64,000 nucleotides of DNA, taken from contig CATKXY010000014.1 in assembly GCA_949840915.1 (NCBI GenBank), forward strand, positions 16,166-80,165. Reading direction: 5' to 3'. This document shows, one piece after another, positions 43,017 through 50,938 of the stretch. Source of the stretch: an uncultured Lachnospiraceae bacterium (lineage in GTDB: Bacteria > Bacillota > Clostridia > Lachnospirales > Lachnospiraceae). Position 1 is the stretch's first letter. Each line of letters starts with the position of its first letter. The position numbers were made by a program, and so were the translations under genes. The notes beneath the pieces are model-generated. The model ran no database searches, had not been told where the DNA came from, and saw only the letters and a program-made list of their open reading frames with translations.

Positions 43017-44161
43017 ATGCGGTGGATATAGGTGTGCTGTTCGCGTACTTTGCGGTATCCGTTTTCCGCAATCTGTCTGCGCACGTCCTCGTGCTCCAGA
43101 TAGTAAGCGCATTTTTCCACAAGCTCTTCCATGCTGGAATATGCCTCCAGATCCGTGCCGATCTCAAAATATTCCGGAAGCTCTGCCTGAAGGTTTGTCA
43201 TCAGAAAGCCGCCGCAGCCGAGGATGTCAAAGATGCGCAGCGGGAGGCCTGTCTGTATCGGCTTAATGGTCATGTTCAGATTGATCCTGCTCAAATGGAA
43301 GATCTTGGGCATTTCTGTCAGGCTGGCTACAGGGCCGTGCACATGAACCCCCTGTAATGCGGAGGTATCGCTGCCTGTGTACAAATCCACGGAAAAGTAT
43401 CGGGACAGTATATTTAAAGTCCGCGCGCGTTCCGTCTCCGCAATCTGCATACCGATATAGCTGTGGGCAGCTACATACCTGTCGGGATCGGCTACGGCTT
43501 TTTCTATCGTAAAAAAGTCTTTTGCGCTTGCCTTGATAGCGTTGGCCGTCTCGGCGTTCATGGCGTCCTCCACGGGATTGTAGCCGTATACTTTGAGAGA
43601 GGCCTCCACCAGGGCGTCGATATATCCTCTCGTGTGCTCAGGGATATCTGTCAGGCCGCGCAGAGGATTTTTTTCATTGTAAAGCGATCCCACGAAGGAG
43701 ATGTCTGAACGGAATTTTTGACGGTCAGCTCCTGAGATGGACGCAATTACCCGGTCGAAGCGTTCTGTGCAGGAAGCCAGAGGCAGATAGTGAGTACCGC
43801 CAGGATGAAAGGAGGAAAAATATCGGTATTGCGCATGGTCAAACAGAAAGATCCGGTTGGTGTCATAGCACATCGACCTTGCAAAGAGTTCCGGTACCGG
43901 GGCATCTACGGTCCAGCACAGATATCTGGTCTGATAAATATGACAGATTTCTGCGATGTCGGGATAAAAGTTGATGCTGAAAACAAAGAGGAGCTGTTCG
44001 GATTTCAGTACATTCTCCACTAGGCGTACACGGTCGGCAGGAGAGATCTGCTTTTTTGTGATTTCCGTGGTCTCTTCCAGAATGGTGAGATCCAGTTTTT
44101 GAAAGGCAGAGATAACATCCGGCTCGCAGATACTGCCATAGCGATAAATGAGTATTTTCAT
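42992..44161 (-). CDS. CgeB-like glycosyltransferase (second minus-strand copy)
   Basis: 389 residues, GT-B-like. It starts at MKILIYRYGSICEPDVISAF, with GATAGGAAT upstream; a longer frame to 44257 lacks a ribosome-binding site. C-terminal features: NLNMTIKPIQTGLPLRIFDI, then GCGGFLMTNLQAELPEYFE and HTYIHRIKKMIEAL. It is the relative of the minus-strand gene at 15522-16688. It converges on the dehydrogenase gene, ending inside that operon's terminator, and diverges from glf. Like its relative it has its own promoter, so it can be expressed independently of the plus-strand operon. Donor sugar unknown. Confidence 0.85.
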   Translation of the reverse strand: MKILIYRYGSICEPDVISAFQKLDLTILEETTEITKKQISPADRVRLVENVLKSEQLLFVFSINFYPDIAEICHIYQTRYLCWTVDAPVPELFARSMCYDTNRIFLFDHAQYRYFSSFHPGGTHYLPLASCTERFDRVIASISGADRQKFRSDISFVGSLYNEKNPLRGLTDIPEHTRGYIDALVEASLKVYGYNPVEDAMNAETANAIKASAKDFFTIEKAVADPDRYVAAHSYIGMQIAETERARTLNILSRYFSVDLYTGSDTSALQGVHVHGPVASLTEMPKIFHLSRINLNMTIKPIQTGLPLRIFDILGCGGFLMTNLQAELPEYFEIGTDLEAYSSMEELVEKCAYYLEHEDVRRQIAENGYRKVREQHTYIHRIKKMIEAL

Positions 44162-44203
44162 AATTTTATTCCTATCTATTATATTCCTATCTGATTCCTT
44201 CCC

Positions 44204-44232
44204 ATTATACTTTACTTTCTTCCGGTGTTCAA
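44204..44232 (-). promoter_or_regulatory. Sigma-A promoter of the second minus-strand CgeB-like gene
   Basis: On the minus strand TTGAAC (44232-44227), 17 bases, TATAAT (44209-44204). Leader about 35 bases to the ATG at 44161. Confidence 0.65.
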
Positions 44233-44315
44233 GAGAGGAGCCGGCGTAAAGCTGCAAACTTTACCCGCAGTGAGCTGATCGATAAAATAAATGCGCCGGA
44301 GTTGTAAAAAAGTGA

Positions 44316-44344
44316 TTGAAAAAACAGATGATATCATAGATAAT
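44316..44344 (+). promoter_or_regulatory. Putative sigma-A promoter of glf
   Basis: TTGAAA (44316-44321), 17 bases, GATAAT (44339-44344), about 38 bases before the glf ATG. Confidence 0.55.
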
Positions 44345-44381
44345 CAGGTAAGAAGATGAGAGATATAAGGAGGACATACCG

Positions 44382-45536
44382 ATGAAGTATGATTACCTGA
44401 TCGTTGGGACAGGGCTTTTTGGTGCAGTGTTTGCACATGAGATGAAAAAGGCGGGCAGAGCCTGCCTGTGTATTGATAAGCGGCAGCATATTGGAGGAAA
44501 CATCTATACTGAGGAGCAGAACGGCATCCAGGTACACAAATATGGCGCCCATATTTTTCATACATCCAATAAGGAGGTATGGGAGTATGTCAACCGGTTT
44601 GCCGAATTTAATAATTACATCAACTCACCCATGGCAGTCTGGCAGGATGAGATCTATAATATGCCATTTAATATGAACACTTTCAGCCGCATGTGGAATA
44701 TCCGTACACCCGAAGAGGCGCGCGAGATCATAGAGAGACAAAAGAGGGAGTGCCAGGTGGAGAACCCGCAGAATCTGGAGGAACAGGCATTGTCGCTGGT
44801 GGGGCGGGATGTGTATGAGAAGCTGGTGAAGGGGTACACGCAGAAACAGTGGGGCAGGGAGTGCAGAGAGCTTCCGGCTTTTATCATCAAGCGGCTCCCG
44901 GTGAGATTTACTTATGATAATAATTATTTTACGGATCCTTATCAGGGGATTCCCAAGAACGGTTATACGGCTATGATAGAAAAGCTGCTGGAGGGCACGC
45001 CGGTGCGTCTGGGCGTCTCTTACAGGGAGTTTGCAAGAGAGTTCGTCAGAGAGTCCGATGCAGAGTCCGCATGGCAGTCAGAGGAGGGGGATTCTTTTGA
45101 CAAGGTAATCTACACGGGCATGATAGACGCCTATTTTGATTATTGTCTGGGCCCGTTGGCATGGCGTTCCCTGCGTTTCGAGGAGGAATATCTGCCGGAC
45201 TGCGACAATTATCAGGGGAATGCGGTGGTGAATTACACAGAAGCAACGATCCCTTATACCCGCATTATAGAGCACAAGCATTTTGTGTTTGGTACGGGGG
45301 AGGGAACCGTTATCACCAGAGAGTATCCCGCAGAGTGGAAGCAGGGGGATGAGCCTTATTACCCGGTTAACGACGAACATAATAATCAGTTGTTTGCGGG
45401 GTATCAGCAGTTGGCAAAGCAGGAGAAGAATGTGCTGTTCGGCGGCAGACTGGGGCAGTACCGCTATTATGATATGGACAAAGTAATAGAGGCCGCTCTG
45501 GAGATGGCGGCCTCGGAAATTAACAGTAGCTGTTAA
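44382..45536 (+). CDS. glf: UDP-galactopyranose mutase
   Basis: 384 residues, standard length. FAD-binding start YLIVGTGLFGAVFAHEMKKA, then LCIDKRQHIGGNIYTEE, and the family block KYGAHIFHTSNKEVWEYVN. GYTQKQWGRECRELPA and the C-terminal GRLGQYRYYDMDKVI segment complete the identification. It converts UDP-galactopyranose to UDP-galactofuranose, so galactofuranose is probably part of a surface glycan of this organism. AAGGAGGACATACCG precedes the ATG. It is separated from the rest by its own promoter, and its last 17 bases overlap the minus-strand FliD-like gene tail to tail. No obvious galactofuranosyltransferase was recognised nearby. Confidence 0.96.
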   Translation: MKYDYLIVGTGLFGAVFAHEMKKAGRACLCIDKRQHIGGNIYTEEQNGIQVHKYGAHIFHTSNKEVWEYVNRFAEFNNYINSPMAVWQDEIYNMPFNMNTFSRMWNIRTPEEAREIIERQKRECQVENPQNLEEQALSLVGRDVYEKLVKGYTQKQWGRECRELPAFIIKRLPVRFTYDNNYFTDPYQGIPKNGYTAMIEKLLEGTPVRLGVSYREFAREFVRESDAESAWQSEEGDSFDKVIYTGMIDAYFDYCLGPLAWRSLRFEEEYLPDCDNYQGNAVVNYTEATIPYTRIIEHKHFVFGTGEGTVITREYPAEWKQGDEPYYPVNDEHNNQLFAGYQQLAKQEKNVLFGGRLGQYRYYDMDKVIEAALEMAASEINSSC

Positions 45537-46815
45537 ACATCATGCCAGTGTAAGCACTGGTGTCGTAGGGATTTACAAAATTATGACCCGGGTTCTTGTA
45601 GGCCACCATGGTCTTATCCACATAGTCCATGGGATTCAGAGAAATCTGACTGCTCTTCCTGAGAAGGGAACTGGAAAAATCTTTCAGGTAAGAGAAGGTT
45701 TCTGCAAGATCCTCTGAGTGGTCAACGGTATCCTTCAACAGATCAGGCTGAATCTGCAGCGTACCGTCCTGAGTCATGTTAAGCCCCATGGCTTCCATAG
45801 AGCTGCTGTAGAGGGAGGCGATGCCCTTCATCTCTTTCACAAGATTGCCACTTCTGGACTGGAATTCCATATAAGCGGAGGCCGCCTGCATGAAGGAATT
45901 ATAACCGCCCACAAGGCGGGTTACATTATCGGTGAGGGAGTCGGCGTCAGCCTTCAGGCCGATATGAACCGGCTTATCCTCCGCAGTGATTCCTTTTAAT
46001 TCAACATCAAATAATTTACTGATGGTAAAATGATTGGAGGCTGCAATGCGTTCCTGGCCGTCCAGCAGGAATCTCGCGTTGGACGGAGCGCGGCTGACAT
46101 AGTCCAGGCCGAAGTAGTCCACTGTGCCGCTGGTCTTGCTGGTGCGGTCGTCGGAGATGTGGAAAATTTCGGATTTCCCCAGGGTCAGACCGCTGGACTC
46201 TGAAACCATCCGCAGCGCGGTCTTGCCGTCAGACTCCAAAAGGGAGGCTTTGATGCCGATGCCGGAATTGTTCACCAGGCGCATGAGGCGGGTCTGAATA
46301 TCCCGATTGGTCTCATTCTCGCCTATGGCAAACTGAAATTCGTAATTCATGTCGTTGACGGAGATGTCGAAGGAATAGGTGTCAGGCGGAAGCTGCACAT
46401 TCTCGTTGTCCATGAACAACCCCATGTTTTCCTGAGGGGAGGCCAGAGAACGAACTTCCAGCTCATATTCCAGAGTCTCGTTTACAGGGGTCTCGTCTCC
46501 GATAAAGGAGGCGGTCACCACATCCTCGTCGGATGAGAAAGCACTTTTTTTGCTCAGCAGACTCTCCTGGTTCAGACCGCCAAGCTGCGCTATCGTATTG
46601 TAGAGCCCGCGGGCATTTTCCTTTAAATCCACAGCGTAATTCTGGATTGCCTTATTGGTTGTGGGAAGATACCAAGGGGCGTCTTTATTCAATTTGACAA
46701 TGGAATTATACACGGCACGAAGCTCAGATTTCTTGTGCATATCGTAACGTGTCAGACTTTTTGGTGTGTACGTAGACAAATAATTATTGTAGACGGTGTT
46801 GAGAACAACGCTCAT
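45520..46815 (-). CDS. FliD-like flagellar cap-related protein (orphan, sigma-28 controlled)
   Basis: 431 residues. The start MSVVLNTVYNNYL is set by AAAGGAGG upstream; a longer frame to 46869 would run through the ribosome-binding site. The body has FliD/hook-IN-like features: EYELEVRSLASPQENMG, IGIKASLLESDGKTALRMVS, and a C-terminal helical part with VTRLVGGYNSFMQAASAYME and MNMTQDG-type LGLNMTQDGTLQIQPD, which match the FliD C-terminal pattern (long helix, then a 'glv. d.dGtl.id' segment). It lacks the usual FliD N-terminal segment seen in the 711-residue copy. A perfect sigma-28 promoter upstream makes it a late flagellar gene. It could be an alternative cap or a junction protein; its Tyr/Asn-rich C-terminus (GHNFVNPYDTSAYTGMMF) is unusual. 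Confidence 0.68.
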   Translation of the reverse strand: MSVVLNTVYNNYLSTYTPKSLTRYDMHKKSELRAVYNSIVKLNKDAPWYLPTTNKAIQNYAVDLKENARGLYNTIAQLGGLNQESLLSKKSAFSSDEDVVTASFIGDETPVNETLEYELEVRSLASPQENMGLFMDNENVQLPPDTYSFDISVNDMNYEFQFAIGENETNRDIQTRLMRLVNNSGIGIKASLLESDGKTALRMVSESSGLTLGKSEIFHISDDRTSKTSGTVDYFGLDYVSRAPSNARFLLDGQERIAASNHFTISKLFDVELKGITAEDKPVHIGLKADADSLTDNVTRLVGGYNSFMQAASAYMEFQSRSGNLVKEMKGIASLYSSSMEAMGLNMTQDGTLQIQPDLLKDTVDHSEDLAETFSYLKDFSSSLLRKSSQISLNPMDYVDKTMVAYKNPGHNFVNPYDTSAYTGMMFNSYC

Positions 46816-46871
46816 TGTCACGCCTCCTTTCCTCCATGATACAAGGCAGAGCTGTTTAGCCCTCGACAATT

Positions 46872-46898
46872 ATATCGGAATATTTTTCCAAAACTTTA
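46872..46898 (-). promoter_or_regulatory. Sigma-28 promoter of the FliD-like gene
   Basis: On the minus strand TAAAGTTT (46898-46891), 11 bases, TCCGATAT (46879-46872). Both 8-mers and the spacing equal those of the two flagellin promoters. The further gap to 47083 holds an inverted repeat TATATTCAC/GTGAATATA (46982-46990 and 47006-47014) and no gene. Confidence 0.93.
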
Positions 46899-47083
46899 AT
46901 AAAAATTTTATATTTATTCCGAAATCCCCGAAAATCCGTTTCCGGGAATTGCTTATTTAAATTTTGTTGTTATTACTATATTATATTCACGGGTACTTGC
47001 ATTTTGTGAATATAGTGTAGCATATTTTGAGGGCGGAAACAAGTTTTTTTTGTTAAAATACCGGTAAAAACGGGAGAAATCAG

Positions 47084-47112
47084 TTGACGGGGAACCGGGA
47101 CTGTGGTATAGT
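47084..47112 (+). promoter_or_regulatory. Sigma-A promoter of rpmG-secE-nusG
   Basis: TTGACG (47084-47089), 17 bases, TATAGT (47107-47112), 62 bases before the rpmG ATG. Confidence 0.8.
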
Positions 47113-47174
47113 AGTCAAGCGAGATAAGATTCAGGTCTTTTTTTTATGCTTAAAAAACACGTGGAGGTAGAAAA

Positions 47175-47324
47175 ATGCGTACAAAGATTACATTGGCATG
47201 TACTGAGTGCAAGCAGCGCAACTACAATACAACCAAGGATAAGAAGACTCATCCTGACAGAATGGAAATCAAAAAGTATTGTAGATTCTGCAAGACGCAT
47301 ACGGCACACAAAGAGACGAAGTAA
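47175..47324 (+). CDS. rpmG: 50S ribosomal protein L33
   Basis: 49 residues starting [17 protein letters not shown], read directly from the sequence. It is a small zinc-ribbon ribosomal protein with C9-x2-C12 and C36-x2-C39, so it is the zinc-binding form of L33. GGAGGT is eight bases upstream. Its place before secE and nusG is the usual one in Firmicutes. Confidence 0.96.
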   Translation: MRTKITLACTECKQRNYNTTKDKKTHPDRMEIKKYCRFCKTHTAHKETK

Positions 47325-47396
47325 TGTCTCAGAAAACGGAATTGCGTTTCCGAAACAAATTAATGTTCCCGAGAACAGACTGATGGAGGTATAGAA

Positions 47397-47600
47397 ATGG
47401 GAGATTCCGCAGAAAAGCAGGCCCGCCCCAGCTTTTTTAAGGGTGTAAAGTCTGAGTATAAGAAAATTTCATGGCCGGACAGACAGTCAACCTTAAAACA
47501 ATCCATAGCAGTGGTTGTAATTTCTGTCGTGATGGGAGTTCTGATTGCAGTGCTGGATTACGTTTTCCAGTATGGTGTGAATTTCCTGACATCTTTATAG
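47397..47600 (+). CDS. secE: Protein translocase subunit SecE
   Basis: 67 residues. Short single-span form: an amphipathic KGVKSEYKKISWPDRQSTLK segment, then one membrane helix (SIAVVVISVVMGVLIAVLDY). The KKISWP motif is the family signature. It stabilises SecY in the inner membrane channel. GGAGGT upstream, 16 bases before nusG. Confidence 0.96.
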   Translation: MGDSAEKQARPSFFKGVKSEYKKISWPDRQSTLKQSIAVVVISVVMGVLIAVLDYVFQYGVNFLTSL

Positions 47601-47616
47601 GAGCGAGGGCGATTGT

Positions 47617-48135
47617 ATGGCAGAGGCAATGTGGTATGTAGTTCATACCTATTCCGGATATGAAAATAAGGTCAAAGCCAATATTGAGAAGACCATTGAG
47701 AACAATCCCCATCTTGCAGAGCAGATTCTGGAGGTCAGAGTGCCCATGCAGGATGTGGTTGAGATTAAGAACGGCGCCAAGAAGACGGTTCCGAAGAAGA
47801 TGTTCCCCGGATATGTTCTCCTGAACATGGAGATGAACGACGACACATGGTATGTCGTGCGCAATACCCGCGGCGTTACGGGTTTTGTGGGGCCGGGAAG
47901 CAAGCCGGTGCCTCTCACGGAGGCGGAGATGAAGCCTCTTGGGATCAAGACGGACAATGTCTCCATCGACTTTGTGGAGGGGGACAGTATCGCAGTGGTT
48001 GCCGGTGTCTGGAAGGATACAGTGGGCGTTGTTCAGAAATTGGATTTTGGCAAGCAGACTGCCACGATCAATGTAGAACTGTTTGGGCGCGAGACCCCTG
48101 TGGAGATCAGCTTTGCAGAGGTGCGTAAGCTTTGA
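47617..48135 (+). CDS. nusG: Transcription termination/antitermination factor NusG
   Basis: 172 residues. NGN domain begins EAMWYVVHTYSGYENKVKAN and includes KMFPGYVLLNMEMNDDTWYV and RGVTGFVGPG; the KOW domain follows a linker (FVEGDSIAVVAGVWKDTVGV). NusG binds RNA polymerase and affects pausing, termination and coupling to ribosomes. Start set by GGAGCG upstream. It forms the rpmG-secE-nusG set, 173 bases before rplK. Confidence 0.97.
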   Translation: MAEAMWYVVHTYSGYENKVKANIEKTIENNPHLAEQILEVRVPMQDVVEIKNGAKKTVPKKMFPGYVLLNMEMNDDTWYVVRNTRGVTGFVGPGSKPVPLTEAEMKPLGIKTDNVSIDFVEGDSIAVVAGVWKDTVGVVQKLDFGKQTATINVELFGRETPVEISFAEVRKL

Positions 48136-48199
48136 GTTATGAGCCAGTCGTTTAGAGTTTTGATATTTCCCGGTTCGCCGGTAAATATATTGTAACAAG

Positions 48200-48300
48200 T
48201 GGAATGTGTTTGGCAGATGCTGCAGACATTCCGAGTGGGAGCGGAGACCGGAGAATATGATCTGAGAGATTTCCGCGCCAGTTTACCACATTATTAGGAG
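48200..48300 (+). promoter_or_regulatory. Putative ribosomal protein leader upstream of rplK
   Basis: The segment between nusG and rplK can pair GTGGAATGTG (about 48200) with the CCACA just before 48293, enclosing GTGGGAGCGG and a C-rich turn. This resembles the L11/L1 autoregulatory leader region of other Firmicutes, but the match was judged by eye only. Confidence 0.35.
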
Positions 48301-48308
48301 GTGCCACA

Positions 48309-48734
48309 ATGGCAAAGAAAGTAGAAGGATACATTAAATTACAGATTCCTGCCGGCAAGGCTACACCGGCTCCCCCTGTTGGTCCTGCACTGGGTCAGCA
48401 CGGTGTGAACATCGTTGAATTCACAAAGCAGTTCAACGCCAGGACAGCGGACAAGGGTGATGTGATCATTCCCGTTGTCATCACTGTTTACGCAGACAGA
48501 AGCTTCAGTTTCATTACGAAGACTCCCCCTGCAGCAGTATTGTTGAAGAAGGCCTGCAACATCAAGTCCGGTTCGGGCGTTCCCAACAAGACCAAGGTTG
48601 CTACCATTTCCAAGGCTAAGCTTCAGGAGATCGCTGAGATGAAGATGCCGGATCTGAATGCGGCAAGCCTTGAAGCGGCCATGAGCATGATCGCGGGTAC
48701 TGCACGCAGCATGGGTATTGTAGTAGAAGACTAA
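48309..48734 (+). CDS. rplK: 50S ribosomal protein L11
   Basis: 141 residues, standard. [20 protein letters not shown] then [20 protein letters not shown] and the C-terminal [12 protein letters not shown] are canonical. L11 forms the GTPase-associated centre with L10/L12. AGGAGGTG precedes the ATG. First gene of rplK-rplA. Confidence 0.98.
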   Translation: MAKKVEGYIKLQIPAGKATPAPPVGPALGQHGVNIVEFTKQFNARTADKGDVIIPVVITVYADRSFSFITKTPPAAVLLKKACNIKSGSGVPNKTKVATISKAKLQEIAEMKMPDLNAASLEAAMSMIAGTARSMGIVVED

Positions 48735-48796
48735 CTATTAACAAGATTTGGGAGGCAATTTTATAAATTGCCGCTGGAACCTAGGAGGTAAAGTAA

Positions 48797-49486
48797 ATGA
48801 AACATGGTAAGAAATATAAAGAGGTTGCAAAGCTTGTAGACCGTGCAACCCTGTATGAGCCCGCCGAGGCTATTGCGCTGGTTAAGAAGACCGCGACGGC
48901 CAAGTTTGACGAGACTATCGAAGTGCACATCAGAACCGGCTGTGACGGACGTCACGCAGAGCAGCAGATCCGCGGCGCGGTGGTGCTGCCCAACGGAACC
49001 GGTAAGACGGTAAAGGTTCTGGTTTTTGCAAAGGGTGATAAGCTGAACGAGGCTGAGGCTGCAGGCGCCGATCATGTGGGCGGTGAGGAGCTCATCCCCA
49101 AGATCCAGAACGACGGATGGCTTGATTTTGACGTGGTGGTAGCTACCCCTGATATGATGGGTGTGGTTGGACGTCTGGGTAAGGTTCTGGGCCCTAAGGG
49201 CCTGATGCCCAATCCCAAAGCGGGAACGGTTACCATGGACGTGACCAAGGCTGTGGCAGATATCAAGGCAGGTAAGATCGAGTACAGACTGGACAAGACG
49301 AATATCGTTCATGTTCCCGTAGGTAAGGCATCCTTTACCGAGGAGGCGCTGCAGGAGAACTTCCAGGCACTGATGGACGCTATCGTAAAGGCAAAGCCCA
49401 GCGCACTGAAGGGTCAGTATCTGAAGAGCATCACTCTGACCAGCACCATGGGCCCCGGCGTAAAGGTAAATGTAGCAAAGTTCTAA
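48797..49486 (+). CDS. rplA: 50S ribosomal protein L1
   Basis: 229 residues, standard length. [20 protein letters not shown] at the start, [20 protein letters not shown] in domain II and NVAKF at the end identify L1. It binds the 23S L1 stalk and, in other bacteria, its own mRNA leader. CCTAGGAGGT precedes the ATG. A terminator follows at 49511, so rplKA can be transcribed apart from rplJL. Confidence 0.98.
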   Translation: MKHGKKYKEVAKLVDRATLYEPAEAIALVKKTATAKFDETIEVHIRTGCDGRHAEQQIRGAVVLPNGTGKTVKVLVFAKGDKLNEAEAAGADHVGGEELIPKIQNDGWLDFDVVVATPDMMGVVGRLGKVLGPKGLMPNPKAGTVTMDVTKAVADIKAGKIEYRLDKTNIVHVPVGKASFTEEALQENFQALMDAIVKAKPSALKGQYLKSITLTSTMGPGVKVNVAKF

Positions 49487-49510
49487 TCACGCGTGTAAAG
49501 CTATAGATGC

Positions 49511-49547
49511 AAAAGAGCTTCACCCTTCCGGGGCTGAGGCTCTTTTT
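49511..49547 (+). terminator. Intrinsic terminator after rplA
   Basis: AAAAGAGC (49511-49518) pairs with GCTCTTTTT (49539-49547), and the stem continues inwards with mostly G-C and G-U pairs around a CCG-type loop. It separates rplKA from rplJL. Confidence 0.8.
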
Positions 49548-49585
49548 GATATTGATTCGGTCCGGAGATTGTATCCGGAGATGGT

Positions 49586-49774
49586 AACCGTTGGGTTCGG
49601 ACAGTGTCGGCAGGGGGGGAGACCGGGCGGAATCTGCGGCTGCGGCTGAGCTTGGGTGTTTTCTAACAGTGCGGCTGTAAAATCATGCAATCTGCGGGCC
49701 GGCACTGTAAGAAAACACACCAACCCCTGCAGATTCCGCCCCTCCTGCCTCGATACCGTCCGAACCCAGCGGTT
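49586..49774. repeat. Large imperfect palindrome 1 between rplA and rplJ
   Basis: The left arm (49586-49676) and the inverse of the right arm (49697-49774) share long matches: TTGGGTTCGGACAG against CTGGGTTCGGACGG, GGGCGGAATCTGCGG against GGGCGGAATCTGCAG, and GTGTTTTCTAACAGTGC against GTGTTTTCTTACAGTGC. The centre is about 49677-49696. No transposase, coding sign or clear target duplication is seen. Frames on both strands through it run along the arms of the palindrome and are best ignored. Confidence 0.8.
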
Positions 49775-49822
49775 GCAGCGGTTGCAATGCCATGGCCGCG
49801 GGTTGCTGAATGCAATCCGTGC

Positions 49823-50042
49823 GTAATTCCGGATGCGGTCGTTCTTTTGCGGAAGAGGAGCCCGGACAAAGGCAGTGTTTGGATGAAGGCCGTTGAAAAA
49901 CGTCGGCGCTTAGCGAATGCTGTTTGCAGCATGAGCTTAGCGTCCGCTACGTTTTTCACCGAGCGGGAGCGTGTCTGAATCCAAACACCGCCTTTGTCCG
50001 GGCGGCACTTTCGTTGAAACCAAACCATCGCACCGGAATTAC
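49823..50042. repeat. Large imperfect palindrome 2 between rplA and rplJ
   Basis: Arms of roughly 105-115 bases meet near 49927. Shared inverted blocks include GTAATTCCGG at both outer ends, CCCGGACAAAGGC with GTGTTTGGAT, and GAAAAACGT with a GCTTAGCG/CGCTAAGC core. It directly follows palindrome 1 and ends 21 bases before the -35 box of the rplJ promoter. It may be a mobile non-coding element or a structured RNA; nothing in it codes convincingly. Confidence 0.8.
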
Positions 50043-50063
50043 ACCGGAATGCCAAAAATCTTA

Positions 50064-50092
50064 TTGACAGCCCGGAATAATTGTGATACTCT
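50064..50092 (+). promoter_or_regulatory. Putative sigma-A promoter of rplJ-rplL
   Basis: TTGACA (50064-50069), 17 bases, TACTCT (50087-50092); the -10 is weak but TGTGATACT just before it offers an extended alternative. Transcription would begin at the 5' edge of the L10 leader. Confidence 0.6.
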
Positions 50093-50097
50093 ATCTA

Positions 50098-50217
50098 AGG
50101 TCATAAGACCAAGCCGAAGACAGTAGGTGTCCGACAGGACGTAAGCGAAGCGCCTACCGAGGAGAGAGTTTCAATGAATGAAAACTGCGTCTTCCTGTCT
50201 CGGGGAGACGTTTTTAA
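50098..50217 (+). promoter_or_regulatory. L10 leader (ribosomal protein L10-L12 autoregulatory element)
   Basis: CCGAAGACAGTAGGTG followed by a short arm and CGCCTACCGAGGAG is the conserved core of the Firmicutes L10 leader, whose kink-turn binds L10-(L12)4 and represses rplJL. A terminator-like hairpin ends the element. Confidence 0.85.
50188..50215 (+). terminator. Attenuator hairpin at the end of the L10 leader
   Basis: CGTCTTCC (50188-50195) pairs with GGGGAGACG (50202-50210), followed by TTTTT. It is placed to end transcription when L10 is in excess. Confidence 0.75.
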
Positions 50218-50289
50218 TTACATGGGAATCCCTGAGAGGTTTCCGGTGTTTGAACTCCTTCGGCATCAAATCTAAAAGGAGGTAAAAAA

Positions 50290-50850
50290 ATGGCAAAGGT
50301 TGAATTGAAGCAGCCCATCGTGGAAGAGATTTCTGCCAAGATCAAAGACGCACAGTCCGTTGTGCTGGTTGATTACCGCGGACTGACCGTTGAGCAGGAC
50401 ACACAGCTTCGCAGAAATCTGCGTGAGGCAGGCGTTGTCTACAAGGTGTACAAGAACACCTACATGACCCGTGCGTTCCAGGGTACAGAGTTTGAAGCTC
50501 TGGCTCCTTATCTGGAGGGTCCCAGCGCAGTGGCTATCTCTACCGAGGACGCTACCGCTCCTGCCAGAGTGATCGCAGAGTTTGCAAAGAAGGCAGACAA
50601 GCTGGAGATCAAGGGCGGTGTGGTAGAAGGCACTGTGTATGACGCGAAGGGAATGGCGGCTATCGCAAGCATTCCTTCCAGAGAGGTGCTCATCTCCAAA
50701 CTGCTTGGCAGCTTGCAGAGCCCGATCACCAATTTTGCACGCGTTATGAATCAGCTTGCAGAAAAAGGCGGCGCGTCCGCATGTGAGGCGCCTGCGGCGG
50801 AAGCTCCCGCTGAGGAGGCACCTGCAGCAGAGGCACCCGCGGCAGAATAA
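50290..50850 (+). CDS. rplJ: 50S ribosomal protein L10 with a repetitive acidic C-terminal tail
   Basis: 186 residues. MAKVELKQPIVEEISAKIKD and VVLVDYRGLTVEQDTQLR are canonical. L10 anchors L7/L12 dimers at the stalk base. The last ~25 residues are an EAPA-type repeat (EAPAAEAPAEEAPAAEAPAA) beyond the usual end near residue 165. AAAAGGAGG precedes the ATG. It follows the L10 leader and is 88 bases before rplL. Confidence 0.97.
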   Translation: MAKVELKQPIVEEISAKIKDAQSVVLVDYRGLTVEQDTQLRRNLREAGVVYKVYKNTYMTRAFQGTEFEALAPYLEGPSAVAISTEDATAPARVIAEFAKKADKLEIKGGVVEGTVYDAKGMAAIASIPSREVLISKLLGSLQSPITNFARVMNQLAEKGGASACEAPAAEAPAEEAPAAEAPAAE

Positions 50851-50938
50851 GAGTTATGGGCGGCAGAAGTAAATGCCGCGGCAGACGCACATAGCGCTGC
50901 GCATCAGAAAACAGTAAAAGAAAATGGAGGAAATGAAA

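Noticed and set aside
46982..47014. TATATTCAC/GTGAATATA inverted repeat as an operator
   Set aside because: The repeat is real but lies in an A+T-rich gap and is not placed over either promoter; no regulator is suggested.
49586..50042. Palindromes as an insertion sequence
   Set aside because: No transposase, no clean terminal repeats and no convincing target duplication were found; kept only as repeats.
49663..50055. Open frames of about 97-130 codons on both strands in the rplA-rplJ gap
   Set aside because: They lie in the two palindromes, mirror each other, have no ribosome-binding site and show no protein family.
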